Assembly (NCBI RefSeq): GCF_002042885.1
Contig: NZ_MVFY01000003.1
Coordinates: 1 to 64,000 of the forward strand
DNA: 64,000 nucleotides
Direction of reading: 5' to 3'
Source: Citrobacter portucalensis
Lineage (GTDB): Bacteria > Pseudomonadota > Gammaproteobacteria > Enterobacterales > Enterobacteriaceae
Part shown: positions 21,357 to 32,061 of the stretch, piece after piece
Numbering within the stretch: position 1 is the stretch's first letter
How the letters are laid out: every line of letters starts with the position of its first letter
Position numbers and translations under genes: made by a program
Notes under the pieces: generated by a model
Seen by the model: only the letters and a program-made list of their open reading frames with translations
What the model was told of the DNA's origin: nothing
Database searches by the model: none

Positions 21357-21440
21357 TGCCGGATGCGCTACGCTTATCCGGCCAACGAATCACACCTTAC
21401 CCTGTAAGCCGGATAAGGCGCTCGCGCCGCTATCCGGCAA
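21357..21440. repeat. BIME between convergent yhfK and argD
   Basis: Two inverted REP units, GCCGGATGCGCTACGCTTATCC and GTAAGCCGGATAAGGCG...TATCCGGCAA, occupy almost the whole gap between the two stops. This is a typical position for these elements. Confidence 0.85.
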
Positions 21441-22673
<1,233 letters not shown>

Positions 22674-22743
22674 TTAAGCAGAAACGCCAGTGAAATTATA
22701 ATCACAAAATATGAATAAAAAATCACTGAATAGCAACTACAAA

Positions 22744-23307
22744 TCAGCGATTGAGAAAATTAGCCAGCAGCTGATGCCCCTGTTCGCTGAGAATACTCTC
22801 CGGGTGAAACTGTACCCCTTCCATATCCCACTCGCGGTGACGAATGCCCATAATCTCCTGCGTTTCACTCCAGGCCGTCACCTCAAAGCACTCGGGAAGC
22901 GTCTCAGGGGCAACCACCAGAGAGTGGTAGCGCGTCACCGTTAATGGGTTAGCAAGTCCCTGAAAAACACCCTGCCCGTTATGGGTAATCGGCGAGGTTT
23001 TACCGTGCATCACTTTAGCCGCCCGAACTACGCTCGCGCCAAAGGCCTGCGCCATCGCCTGGTGACCAAGACAAACACCCAACAAGGGAAGCTTACCGGC
23101 GAAATGACGAATAACGTCCAGTGAGATACCGGCGTCATCCGGCGTGCATGGCCCAGGGGAAATCACGATTTTTTGCGGGTTCAGCGCGTCGATTTGCGCC
23201 AGCGTCAGCTCGTCGTTGCGCCGGACAAGGACATCAGCGCCCAGTTCGCAGAAGTATTGGTACAGGTTCCAGGTAAAAGAATCATAGTTATCAATAAGCA
23301 GGATCAT
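22744..23307 (-). CDS. pabA: Aminodeoxychorismate synthase glutaminase subunit
   Basis: 187 residues, class I glutamine amidotransferase. The catalytic triad is visible: nucleophile Cys in [11 protein letters not shown], and His-Glu in VQFHPESIL. PabA supplies ammonia to PabB to make 4-amino-4-deoxychorismate, the precursor of p-aminobenzoate and folate. The N-terminus is [17 protein letters not shown]. It lies 31 bases downstream of fic. Confidence 0.98.
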   Translation of the reverse strand: MILLIDNYDSFTWNLYQYFCELGADVLVRRNDELTLAQIDALNPQKIVISPGPCTPDDAGISLDVIRHFAGKLPLLGVCLGHQAMAQAFGASVVRAAKVMHGKTSPITHNGQGVFQGLANPLTVTRYHSLVVAPETLPECFEVTAWSETQEIMGIRHREWDMEGVQFHPESILSEQGHQLLANFLNR

Positions 23308-23338
23308 GGCGGCTCCGGTACATAAGAACCGCGCTATT

Positions 23339-23941
23339 CTACTCAGTTTCCGGGGCTTCGCTTACCACTTTACGAAATATCGCCCGCAGTGCAGACAGGT
23401 CACCCATCGCCCCGCTCTGATTAGCCTGATTCCACTCCTCAACCGGAATGCCATCCCAGCTCAGCATATACCCGGCATGAATCGCTAACTGTTCGAAGAA
23501 AATACGCTGCGCCAGGCCACTGCCAATGCGAAACGGATGCAGCACATTGATTTCGCAATAATAGTGCGCAAGACGATCGACAAACTTGTCTTCCGGTAAT
23601 CCCACCAGCCAGGACTCATCTTCCAGGTCCTGCATCAGCGCATTGCCCTCTTTCTCGATATAGGCGAAGTGGCAAAAGCGAGTATCGCCCTGGTAAATAT
23701 CGACTTCACGCAGGTGTCCCGCCCAGTCAAAAATATCCCGATACAGCTGGCGATGAATGGCGCACAGGTGCGGTAAGCCCCGTTTAAGCGGCCCCAATTC
23801 GATAGTCGCCGCACGCAGCGCTGTCAGTTCATAAGCCGCCTGCGCCAAACGCTGCGCCTGATGAATCCCCAGACGGTTACGCATGACATTCAGGCCCGGG
23901 TATAAATACGGGTCGCGACCATCACCGAATTTATCGCTCAT
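23339..23941 (-). CDS. fic: Fic domain protein (toxin-like partner of YhfG)
   Basis: 200 residues. Fic proteins usually transfer AMP to target hydroxyls through the motif HPFx(D/E)GNGRxxR. Here it reads [12 protein letters not shown]: the acidic residue, the Asn and the first Arg are replaced (Ile, Ser, Leu). The E. coli fic gene shows the same type of degeneracy, so this is an inherited feature rather than new damage. The start overlaps the yhfG stop by 11 bases, the usual antitoxin-toxin arrangement. Confidence 0.96.
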   Translation of the reverse strand: MSDKFGDGRDPYLYPGLNVMRNRLGIHQAQRLAQAAYELTALRAATIELGPLKRGLPHLCAIHRQLYRDIFDWAGHLREVDIYQGDTRFCHFAYIEKEGNALMQDLEDESWLVGLPEDKFVDRLAHYYCEINVLHPFRIGSGLAQRIFFEQLAIHAGYMLSWDGIPVEEWNQANQSGAMGDLSALRAIFRKVVSEAPETE

Positions 23942-24098
23942 AGTGCCTCCTCAGCTCTTCAAGACGCGCCAGGGCGTCTTCAGCACTCAGAGTAACCCGT
24001 GGAATATCTACGCCTTCCAGCCGTCGGCTGGCCTGGAAATTGGCGTTTCGCCGTTGTTCCCACAGCCTGGACTTTTGTTTATCGGTGAGTTTTTTCAC
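23931..24098 (-). CDS. yhfG: YhfG, small inhibitor of Fic
   Basis: 55 residues from a GTG start (24096-24098) preceded by GGGAGG four bases away. Translation begins [20 protein letters not shown] and ends ELRRHYER. It contains SRRLEG, which fits the Fic-inhibition motif (S/T)xxxE(G/N), in which the Glu blocks ATP binding in the Fic active site. It overlaps fic and should be co-translated with it. Confidence 0.9.
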   Translation of the reverse strand: MKKLTDKQKSRLWEQRRNANFQASRRLEGVDIPRVTLSAEDALARLEELRRHYER

Positions 24099-24204
24099 GT
24101 GACCTCCCTGAATGAGCCGACACTTGCCACAAGTATAAGCAGCAATTTCGGGTTACGCAGAGAGAGGGGTGAACGCGGGCAAGAACTACCCGCGCAAGAT
24201 ACGA

Positions 24205-24786
<582 letters not shown>

Positions 24787-24906
24787 TTAACAAGAGCAGA
24801 AATGAAGCAAGTGAATTGATTCTAAAGAGCCTTCAAGGACAAGGCCATCCCTTTACTTAATTTTACGTACCTGAAACAAATGTAACCTCATGGCTGCAAG
24901 TATCAA

Positions 24907-24922
24907 TGTGATCAAGATCACA
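24907..24922. promoter_or_regulatory. Consensus CRP binding site between ppiA and tsgA
   Basis: TGTGATCAAGATCACA matches TGTGA-N6-TCACA in both half-sites. In E. coli ppiA is under CRP control, so it probably serves ppiA; tsgA, divergent, could also respond. Confidence 0.8.
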
Positions 24923-25041
24923 TAGAAAAATGTAACGCACCAAGTTATTACCGATAAATATTTAAATGCGTCACTAAAGCGCCTAAAATCTGCCCGCTCA
25001 CGGCGCAGTCAATGCGCCTTACACTTCTATACAGGCCAGTC

Positions 25042-26223
25042 ATGACTAACAGCAATCGCATCAAGCTCACATGGATTAGCTTTCTCTCCTACGCCCTGAC
25101 AGGTGCGTTGGTAATTGTCACCGGGATGGTGATGGGAAACATAGCAGATTACTTCCATTTGCCCGTTTCCAGCATGAGTAACACCTTCACCTTCCTGAAT
25201 GCCGGCATTCTGATCTCTATCTTTCTGAATGCATGGTTAATGGAAATCGTGCCACTGAAAACCCAGTTGCGCTTCGGCTTTATCCTGATGGTACTGGCCG
25301 TTGCCGGACTGATGTTCAGCCATAGCCTGGCCTTGTTCTCCGCCGCCATGTTTGTATTGGGCCTGGTGAGCGGTATTACCATGTCGATCGGTACGTTCCT
25401 GGTAACTCAAATGTACGAAGGTCGCCAGCGCGGTTCCCGCTTGCTGTTTACTGACTCCTTCTTCAGCATGGCCGGCATGATTTTCCCGATGGTTGCCGCG
25501 TTCCTGTTAGCGCGCAGCATCGAATGGTATTGGGTCTATGCCTGCATCGGCCTCGTATACGTCGCCATTTTCCTGCTGACCTTCGGTTGTGAATTCCCGG
25601 CACTGGGTAAACACGCTCAGCAGTCAGACGCGCCGGTAGTAAAAGAAAAATGGGGGATTGGCGTGCTGTTTCTGGCGATCGCTGCACTGTGCTACATCCT
25701 CGGTCAGTTGGGTTTTATCTCCTGGGTCCCGGAGTACGCCAAAAGTCTGGGCATGAGCCTGAACGATGCGGGTAAACTGGTCAGCGACTTCTGGATGTCT
25801 TACATGGTTGGCATGTGGGCATTTAGCTTTATTCTGCGTTTCTTCGATTTGCAGCGCATCCTGACCGTACTGGCGGGTATGGCTACCGTCCTGATGTATC
25901 TGTTTATCACCGGTACGCCAGAGCATATGCCGTGGTTTATTATGACGCTGGGCTTCTTCTCCAGTGCGATTTATACCACCATCATTACCCTTGGCTCCCA
26001 GCAGACGAAGGTCGCCTCACCCAAACTGGTTAACTTCGTTCTGACCTGCGGCACCATCGGCACTATGCTCACTTTCGTCGTCACCGGCCCTATCGTGGCA
26101 CACAGCGGCCCGCAGGCGGCATTGCAAACAGCTAACGGCTTGTATGCGGTTGTATTCGTGATGTGCTTTATTCTTGGGTTTGTCACGCGCCATCGCCAGC
26201 ATAACGCCCCAGCAACGCATTAA
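25042..26223 (+). CDS. tsgA: MFS transporter TsgA
   Basis: 393 residues from the ATG at 25042 ([14 protein letters not shown]); a further upstream codon at 25012 would add ten residues not found in homologues. About 12 membrane helices of the major facilitator superfamily, with the loop [18 protein letters not shown]. The name comes from a tellurite- and selenite-linked phenotype in Salmonella/E. coli studies; the transported substrate is not known. It lies upstream of nir. Confidence 0.95.
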   Translation: MTNSNRIKLTWISFLSYALTGALVIVTGMVMGNIADYFHLPVSSMSNTFTFLNAGILISIFLNAWLMEIVPLKTQLRFGFILMVLAVAGLMFSHSLALFSAAMFVLGLVSGITMSIGTFLVTQMYEGRQRGSRLLFTDSFFSMAGMIFPMVAAFLLARSIEWYWVYACIGLVYVAIFLLTFGCEFPALGKHAQQSDAPVVKEKWGIGVLFLAIAALCYILGQLGFISWVPEYAKSLGMSLNDAGKLVSDFWMSYMVGMWAFSFILRFFDLQRILTVLAGMATVLMYLFITGTPEHMPWFIMTLGFFSSAIYTTIITLGSQQTKVASPKLVNFVLTCGTIGTMLTFVVTGPIVAHSGPQAALQTANGLYAVVFVMCFILGFVTRHRQHNAPATH

Positions 26224-26230
26224 TCTCACT

Positions 26231-26257
26231 GCCGGATGGTATCCACATCATCCGGCA
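26231..26257. repeat. Single REP palindrome after tsgA
   Basis: GCCGGATGGTATCCACATCATCCGGC forms a hairpin directly after the tsgA stop. Confidence 0.75.
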
Positions 26258-26393
26258 CATTCTCACCCTCCTCTTCTTTCACTGGTCATGTAGGCCAATT
26301 CTTACAAAAACCCCTTAATTTGTACGCTATTTATACAAACACGAAAATCCAAATAATTCCGTCACTTATAAAAATGCTGACAAATCAGTTATA

Positions 26394-26409
26394 TACCTCT
26401 TAAGGAGTA
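26394..26409. promoter_or_regulatory. NarL/NarP 7-2-7 site of the nir promoter
   Basis: TACCTCT-TA-AGGAGTA is a perfect inverted pair of NarL/NarP heptamers with the two-base spacing. It lies 14 bases upstream of the FNR site, as in the E. coli nirB promoter, where NarL/NarP counter upstream repression by IHF and Fis. Confidence 0.85.
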
Positions 26410-26422
26410 TATAAGGGCGAAT

Positions 26423-26436
26423 TTGATTTGCATCAA
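26423..26436. promoter_or_regulatory. FNR site of the nir promoter
   Basis: TTGAT-TTGC-ATCAA is a perfect FNR consensus about 60 bases upstream of the nirB ATG. It makes transcription of nirBDC-cysG dependent on lack of oxygen. Confidence 0.9.
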
Positions 26437-26494
26437 TAAGCGCGGTTGCTGAATCGTTAAGGTAGGCAGTAATAGAAAAGAAATCGAGGCAAAA

Positions 26495-29038
26495 ATGAGC
26501 AAAGTCAGACTCGCTATTATCGGTAATGGTATGGTCGGCCATCGCTTTATTGAGGATCTTCTTGATAAATCCGACGCTGCCAATTTTGATATTACCGTCT
26601 TCTGTGAAGAACCCCGCAAAGCGTACGACCGCGTACACCTGTCTTCCTACTTCTCCCACCACACCGCCGAAGAGCTTTCTCTGGTGCGTGAAGGATTCTA
26701 CGAGAAGCACGGCGTTAAGGTGTTAGTGGGCGAACGCGCAATTACCATTAACCGCCAGGAGAAGGTGATCCACTCCAGCGCAGGTCGTACGGTTTACTAC
26801 GATAAGCTGATCATGGCGACGGGCTCTTACCCGTGGATCCCACCGATTAAAGGTTCGGAAACCCAGGACTGCTTCGTTTACCGCACCATCGAAGACCTCA
26901 ACGCCATTGAGTCTTGCGCGCGCCGCAGCAAACGCGGTGCCGTGGTCGGCGGTGGCCTGCTGGGCCTGGAAGCCGCCGGTGCGCTGAAAAGCCTCGGCGT
27001 TGAAACCCACGTGATTGAATTCGCCCCAATGCTGATGGCTGAACAGCTGGATCATATGGGTGGCGAGCAGTTACGTCGCAAAATTGAAAGCATGGGCGTG
27101 CGTGTGCACACCAGTAAAAACACCAAAGAGATCGTTCAGGAAGGCACCGAAGCGCGCAAAACCATGCGTTTTGCCGACGGTAGCGAACTGGAAGTCGATT
27201 TCATCGTCTTCTCTACCGGTATTCGTCCACGCGACAAACTGGCCACCCAGTGCGGTCTGGACGTCGCGCCACGCGGCGGTATCGTCATTAACGACACTTG
27301 CCAGACATCTGACCCGGACATCTATGCCATCGGCGAATGCGCCAGTTGGAACAACCGCGTGTATGGTCTGGTCGCTCCAGGCTATAAAATGGCGCAGGTT
27401 GCCGTTGACCATATTCTCGAAACTGAAAACGCCTTTGAAGGCGCGGACCTGAGCGCCAAGCTGAAGCTGCTCGGCGTTGACGTCGGCGGTATTGGCGACG
27501 CGCATGCGCGCACGCCGGGCGCACGTAGCTACGTCTATCTCGACGAAAGTAAAGAAGTCTACAAACGCCTGATCGTTAGCGAAGATAACAAAACCCTGCT
27601 CGGCGCGGTTCTGGTGGGCGACACCAGCGATTACGGCAATCTGCTGCAACTGGTGCTGAACGCCATCGAACTGCCGGAAAACCCGGATTCACTGATTCTG
27701 CCAGCACACGCAGGCAGCGGTAAGCCGTCTATCGGTGTCGATAAACTGCCGGACAGCGCGCAGATTTGCTCCTGTTTTGACGTCACCAAAGGCATGCTGG
27801 TTGCCGCTATCAACAAGGGCTGCCATACCGTTGCGGCGCTGAAAGCGGAAACCAAAGCCGGTACCGGCTGCGGCGGGTGTATCCCGCTGGTAACGCAGGT
27901 CCTGAACGCCGAACTGGCGAAACAGGGTATCGAAGTTAACAACAACCTGTGTGAACACTTCCCGTACTCACGTCAGGAACTGTTCCATCTCATCCGCGTA
28001 GAAGGCATCAAAACCTTCGAAGAGCTGCTGGCAAAACACGGGAAAGGTTACGGCTGCGAAGTGTGTAAACCTACCGTAGGTTCCCTGCTGGCTTCCTGCT
28101 GGAATGAGTACATCCTCAAACCGCAGCACACGCCGTTGCAGGACACCAACGACAACTTCCTGGCGAACATCCAGAAAGACGGTACTTATTCCGTGATCCC
28201 GCGCTCTGCGGGTGGCGAAATTACCCCTGAAGGCCTGGTAGCTGTGGGCCGTATCGCGCGTGAATTTAACCTGTACACCAAAATTACCGGTTCTCAGCGT
28301 ATCGGCCTGTTCGGCGCGCAGAAAGATGACCTGCCGGAAATCTGGCGTCAGCTGATTGAAGCCGGTTTTGAAACCGGTCACGCGTATGCAAAAGCGCTGC
28401 GTATGGCAAAAACCTGCGTAGGCAGCACCTGGTGCCGTTACGGCGTCGGCGATAGCGTGGGCTTCGGCGTGGAGCTGGAAAATCGCTACAAAGGCATTCG
28501 TACCCCGCACAAAATGAAATTCGGCGTCTCCGGCTGTACCCGTGAATGTGCGGAAGCTCAGGGTAAAGACGTGGGTATCATCGCCACTGAGAAAGGCTGG
28601 AACCTGTACGTTTGCGGTAACGGCGGGATGAAACCTCGTCATGCAGACCTGCTGGCAGCGGATATCGATCGCGAAACGCTGCTCAAGTACCTTGACCGTT
28701 TCATGATGTTCTACATCCGTACTGCCGACAAACTGACCCGTACCGCACCGTGGTTAGACAATCTGGAAGGCGGTATTGAGTATCTGAAGTCCGTCATCAT
28801 CGACGACAAGTTGGGTCTGAACCAGCATCTTGAAGAAGAGATGGCCCGTCTGCGTGAAGCTGTGGTGTGTGAGTGGACAGAAACCGTTAACACCCCATCC
28901 GCGCAGGTTCGCTTCAAACACTTTATCAACAGCGAAAAACGCGATCCAAATGTCCAGGTTGTGCCTGAACGTGAACAACATCGTCCGGCCACGCCTTATG
29001 AGCGTATCCCGGTGACTCTGGTGGAGGAAAACGCATGA
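26495..29038 (+). CDS. nirB: NADH-dependent nitrite reductase, large subunit
   Basis: 847 residues, cytoplasmic enzyme reducing nitrite to ammonium with NADH. Order of domains: FAD/NADH disulfide-oxidoreductase fold (1-400), BFD-like [2Fe-2S] segment (about 420-500) with CSCFDV and GTGCGGC, then siroheme and [4Fe-4S] sulfite/nitrite reductase repeats with TCVGSTWC and SGCTRECAEAQ. Its stop overlaps the nirD start by four bases. Confidence 0.99.
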   Translation: MSKVRLAIIGNGMVGHRFIEDLLDKSDAANFDITVFCEEPRKAYDRVHLSSYFSHHTAEELSLVREGFYEKHGVKVLVGERAITINRQEKVIHSSAGRTVYYDKLIMATGSYPWIPPIKGSETQDCFVYRTIEDLNAIESCARRSKRGAVVGGGLLGLEAAGALKSLGVETHVIEFAPMLMAEQLDHMGGEQLRRKIESMGVRVHTSKNTKEIVQEGTEARKTMRFADGSELEVDFIVFSTGIRPRDKLATQCGLDVAPRGGIVINDTCQTSDPDIYAIGECASWNNRVYGLVAPGYKMAQVAVDHILETENAFEGADLSAKLKLLGVDVGGIGDAHARTPGARSYVYLDESKEVYKRLIVSEDNKTLLGAVLVGDTSDYGNLLQLVLNAIELPENPDSLILPAHAGSGKPSIGVDKLPDSAQICSCFDVTKGMLVAAINKGCHTVAALKAETKAGTGCGGCIPLVTQVLNAELAKQGIEVNNNLCEHFPYSRQELFHLIRVEGIKTFEELLAKHGKGYGCEVCKPTVGSLLASCWNEYILKPQHTPLQDTNDNFLANIQKDGTYSVIPRSAGGEITPEGLVAVGRIAREFNLYTKITGSQRIGLFGAQKDDLPEIWRQLIEAGFETGHAYAKALRMAKTCVGSTWCRYGVGDSVGFGVELENRYKGIRTPHKMKFGVSGCTRECAEAQGKDVGIIATEKGWNLYVCGNGGMKPRHADLLAADIDRETLLKYLDRFMMFYIRTADKLTRTAPWLDNLEGGIEYLKSVIIDDKLGLNQHLEEEMARLREAVVCEWTETVNTPSAQVRFKHFINSEKRDPNVQVVPEREQHRPATPYERIPVTLVEENA

Positions 29039-29361
29039 GCCAGTGGAAAAACATCTGCAAAATCGATGACATTCTGCCTGCAACAGGCGTCTGCGCCCTG
29101 TTAGGTAACGAGCAGGTTGCGATTTTCCGCCCGTATCACAGCGACCAGGTGTTTGCGATCAGCAACATCGACCCGTTCTTTGAGTCCAGCGTGCTTTCTC
29201 GTGGGCTGATTGCTGAACATCAGGGCGAATTGTGGGTTGCCAGCCCGCTGAAAAAACAGCGTTTTCGCTTAAGCGACGGTCTGTGCATGGAAGACGAACA
29301 GTTCTCCGTGAAACATTACGAAGCGCGAGTGAAAGACGGCACGGTGCAACTGCGCGGTTAA
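29035..29361 (+). CDS. nirD: NADH-dependent nitrite reductase, small subunit
   Basis: 108 residues, the E. coli length. It has a Rieske-like beta-sandwich but lacks the Cys/His pairs of true Rieske proteins, as is normal for enterobacterial NirD. Required for NirB activity. An intrinsic terminator follows, so nirBD may be made in excess over nirC and cysG. Confidence 0.98.
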   Translation: MSQWKNICKIDDILPATGVCALLGNEQVAIFRPYHSDQVFAISNIDPFFESSVLSRGLIAEHQGELWVASPLKKQRFRLSDGLCMEDEQFSVKHYEARVKDGTVQLRG

Positions 29362-29369
29362 TTAATTTT

Positions 29370-29395
29370 GGGAGGCGCAACGCCTCCCCTTTTTT
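29370..29395 (+). terminator. Intrinsic terminator between nirD and nirC
   Basis: GGGAGGCG (29370-29377) pairs with CGCCTCCC (29381-29388), CAA loop, followed by six T's. Placed inside the operon, it probably lets only part of the transcripts reach nirC-cysG. Confidence 0.85.
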
Positions 29396-29420
29396 GACGT
29401 ATTTGTAGGTCTTTTAATGG

Positions 29421-29502
29421 TAGGTCTGATAAGCGTAGCGCCATCAGGCAATTGCACAGGCACATTGCCGGATGGCGGCATAAATGCCTTATCCGGCCTA
29501 CG
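29421..29502. repeat. BIME between nirD and nirC
   Basis: GTAGGTCTGATAAGCGTAGCG...CCATCAGGCA and GCCGGATGGCGGCATAAATG...TTATCCGGCC form two inverted REP units inside the nir operon, after the nirD terminator. Confidence 0.85.
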
Positions 29503-29547
29503 GTTACGATTTCTTTTTATTGTTTGTACTTCAAGGATAATCAACAC

Positions 29548-30357
29548 ATGTTCACAGACACTATTAATAAGTGTGCGGCTAACGCTGCGCGCATCGCACG
29601 CCTGTCGGCTAATAACCCGCTTGGATTCTGGATCAGTTCGGCAATGGCGGGAGCCTATGTGGGTCTCGGCATCATTCTTATTTTCACCCTCGGTAATCTG
29701 CTCGACCCGTCCGTTCGTCCGCTGGTGATGGGTGCAACCTTTGGTATCGCCTTAACGCTGGTCATTATTGCCGGTTCGGAACTGTTTACCGGTCACACCA
29801 TGTTTCTGACACTCGGCGTCAAAGCAGGCACCATCAGCCACGGTCAGATGTGGGCAATCCTGCCAAAAACATGGCTGGGTAACCTGGTCGGTTCCGTGTT
29901 TGTCGCCCTGCTTTACAGCTGGGGTGGCGGTAGCCTGCTGCCGGTCGATACCAGCATCGTCCATTCGGTTGCTCTGGCGAAAACGACCGCGCCTGCAATG
30001 GTTTTGTTCTTTAAAGGCGCACTGTGTAACTGGTTGGTTTGTCTGGCAATCTGGATGGCAATCCGTACCGAAGGCGCGGCAAAATTCCTCGCTATCTGGT
30101 GGTGTCTGCTGGCGTTTATCGCTTCCGGCTACGAGCACTCCGTTGCCAACATGACGCTGTTTGCCCTCTCCTGGTTCGGCCACCACAGCGAAGCCTATAC
30201 CCTGTCAGGAATTGGTCATAACCTGCTGTGGGTGACACTCGGTAATACTTTGTCCGGTGTCGTATTCATGGGATTGGGTTATTGGTATGCTACGCCAAAA
30301 TCGGAGCGTCCGGCTCCGGCAAAAATCAATCAGCCAGAGGCTGCTGCCAATAATTAA
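29548..30357 (+). CDS. nirC: Nitrite transporter NirC
   Basis: 269 residues from the ATG at 29548 ([20 protein letters not shown]); the longer frame from 29452 runs through the REP element and is not credible. Formate/nitrite transporter family with six membrane helices; pentameric channel. It imports nitrite for NirBD and exports excess. The motif region [19 protein letters not shown] is typical of the family. Confidence 0.97.
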   Translation: MFTDTINKCAANAARIARLSANNPLGFWISSAMAGAYVGLGIILIFTLGNLLDPSVRPLVMGATFGIALTLVIIAGSELFTGHTMFLTLGVKAGTISHGQMWAILPKTWLGNLVGSVFVALLYSWGGGSLLPVDTSIVHSVALAKTTAPAMVLFFKGALCNWLVCLAIWMAIRTEGAAKFLAIWWCLLAFIASGYEHSVANMTLFALSWFGHHSEAYTLSGIGHNLLWVTLGNTLSGVVFMGLGYWYATPKSERPAPAKINQPEAAANN

Positions 30358-30368
30358 GGGGTAATGTC

Positions 30369-31742
30369 GTGGATCATTTGCCTATATTTTGTCAACTACG
30401 TGACCGCGACTGCTTGATCGTCGGCGGTGGTGATGTCGCAGAACGCAAAGCGCGGTTACTGCTGGAAGCGGGCGCCCGTTTAACGGTTAATGCGCTGGCG
30501 TTTATTCCGCAGTTCAAAGTATGGGCAGATGAAAACATGCTGACGCTGGTTGAGGGGCCGTTCGATGAGTCCCTGCTCGACACCTGCTGGTTGGCTATTG
30601 CCGCCACCGATGACGATGCCGTCAACCAAAGCGTCAGCACCGCCGCAGAATCACGTCGTATCTTCTGCAACGTGGTCGATGCGCCAAAAGCAGCCAGTTT
30701 TATCATGCCCTCCATTATCGACCGCTCACCGCTGATGGTGGCGGTCTCCTCCGGCGGGACATCGCCAGTGCTTGCCCGTCTGCTGCGTGAAAGGCTTGAA
30801 TCCGTACTGCCTCAGCATCTGGGCCAGGTCGCGCAGTATGCCGGCAAGTTGCGCTCCCGAGTGAAGCAACAGTTTGCCAGCATGGGTGAACGTCGCCGCT
30901 TCTGGGAAAAATTGTTCGTGAATGACCGCCTGGCGCAGTCGTTGGCGAACAATGACCTGAAAGCCGTCGAGGAAACCACTGAGCAAATGCTCAGCGAACC
31001 GCTGGATCACCGTGGTGAAGTGGTGCTGGTTGGCGCCGGTCCTGGCGATGCCGGCCTGCTGACGCTGAAAGGGCTACAGCAGATCCAGCAAGCGGATGTC
31101 GTGGTCTATGACCGTCTGGTTTCCGACGATATCATGAACCTTGTACGCCGCGATGCAGACCGAGTGTTCGTCGGTAAACGTGCGGGCTATCACTGCGTAC
31201 CGCAGGAAGAGATTAACCAGATCCTGCTGCGTGAAGCACAACAGGGCAAGCGCGTGGTTCGACTGAAAGGTGGCGACCCGTTCATCTTTGGCCGCGGTGG
31301 CGAAGAGCTGGAAACGCTGTGCCATGCCGGTATCCCATTCTCTGTAGTGCCGGGTATTACCGCAGCCTCCGGTTGTTCTGCCTATTCCGGCATTCCACTG
31401 ACCCATCGTGATTACGCTCAGAGCGTGCGTCTGGTTACCGGACACCTGAAAACCGGCGGTGAGCTGGACTGGGAAAACCTGGCAGCAGAGAAACAAACGC
31501 TGGTGTTCTACATGGGGCTGAACCAGGCGGCCACGATTCAGGAAAAATTGATCGAATTTGGCATGCAGCCCGATATGCCCGTCGCCCTGGTAGAAAACGG
31601 TACCTCCGTGAAACAGCGTGTCGTCAATGGCGAGCTGACTCAGCTAGGAGAGTTGGCACAACAGGTTGAAAGCCCAGCGTTAATTATTGTTGGTCGTGTG
31701 GTAGGCCTTCGCGATAAGCTGAACTGGTTCTCAAACCATTAA
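30369..31742 (+). CDS. cysG: Siroheme synthase CysG
   Basis: 457 residues from a GTG start. The N-terminal domain (1-200) is precorrin-2 dehydrogenase and ferrochelatase, with [14 protein letters not shown] near residue 128; the C-terminal domain (about 215-457) is uroporphyrinogen III methyltransferase with [15 protein letters not shown] and VVYDRLVS. It makes siroheme for NirB and for sulfite reductase, which explains its place in the operon, 11 bases after nirC. Confidence 0.98.
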   Translation: MDHLPIFCQLRDRDCLIVGGGDVAERKARLLLEAGARLTVNALAFIPQFKVWADENMLTLVEGPFDESLLDTCWLAIAATDDDAVNQSVSTAAESRRIFCNVVDAPKAASFIMPSIIDRSPLMVAVSSGGTSPVLARLLRERLESVLPQHLGQVAQYAGKLRSRVKQQFASMGERRRFWEKLFVNDRLAQSLANNDLKAVEETTEQMLSEPLDHRGEVVLVGAGPGDAGLLTLKGLQQIQQADVVVYDRLVSDDIMNLVRRDADRVFVGKRAGYHCVPQEEINQILLREAQQGKRVVRLKGGDPFIFGRGGEELETLCHAGIPFSVVPGITAASGCSAYSGIPLTHRDYAQSVRLVTGHLKTGGELDWENLAAEKQTLVFYMGLNQAATIQEKLIEFGMQPDMPVALVENGTSVKQRVVNGELTQLGELAQQVESPALIIVGRVVGLRDKLNWFSNH

Positions 31743-31753
31743 TTGAATGCAAA

Positions 31754-31780
31754 TAAATGCCCTGATTCTCAGGGCATTTA
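31754..31780 (+). terminator. Hairpin terminator after cysG
   Basis: A 10-bp perfect stem (31754-31763 with 31771-31780) with a seven-base loop lies 11 bases after the cysG stop. The following T-run is short and mixed (CTTTCTCGTTT). Confidence 0.7.
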
Positions 31781-32061
31781 CTTTCTCGTTTATTATTCAT
31801 GATTTATTCTCAAACCTGAATTAAGAAAGACTAAATTCATTCACCAACAAAATAAATTTGCGTTCTAATTTATAAAAATCGCGTAAAAAAACCTATTTAT
31901 AGCCGTATAACCCATAAATTCAATTCATATCCTAAATAATACATGACCATTGAGTAATTTGACGAAGCACGGTCATTCAGTGGCAAAATAATAAATTACC
32001 TCGAAATAAATTTATGCCTTCAATGGCATATTTTGTGCGTATTTATTTAAGGATGTCGATT
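31781..32061 (+). promoter_or_regulatory. AT-rich upstream region of the bigA-like gene
   Basis: This 281-base stretch is clearly richer in A and T than its neighbours, with many A/T runs. It may be a target for nucleoid silencers such as H-NS, as is common ahead of surface adhesin genes. A 6-bp inverted repeat (31943-31948 with 31971-31976) lies within it. AAGGA at 32049-32053 is the ribosome binding site. No clear -35/-10 pair was chosen. Confidence 0.45.

Noticed and set aside
26231-29502. REP/BIME elements as possible insertion sequences
   Set aside because: They are short palindromes without transposase or target duplications; classed as REP repeats.
31943-31976. Six-base inverted repeat ahead of the autotransporter gene as an operator
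   Set aside because: Short arms and a 22-base gap; expected by chance in AT-rich DNA.
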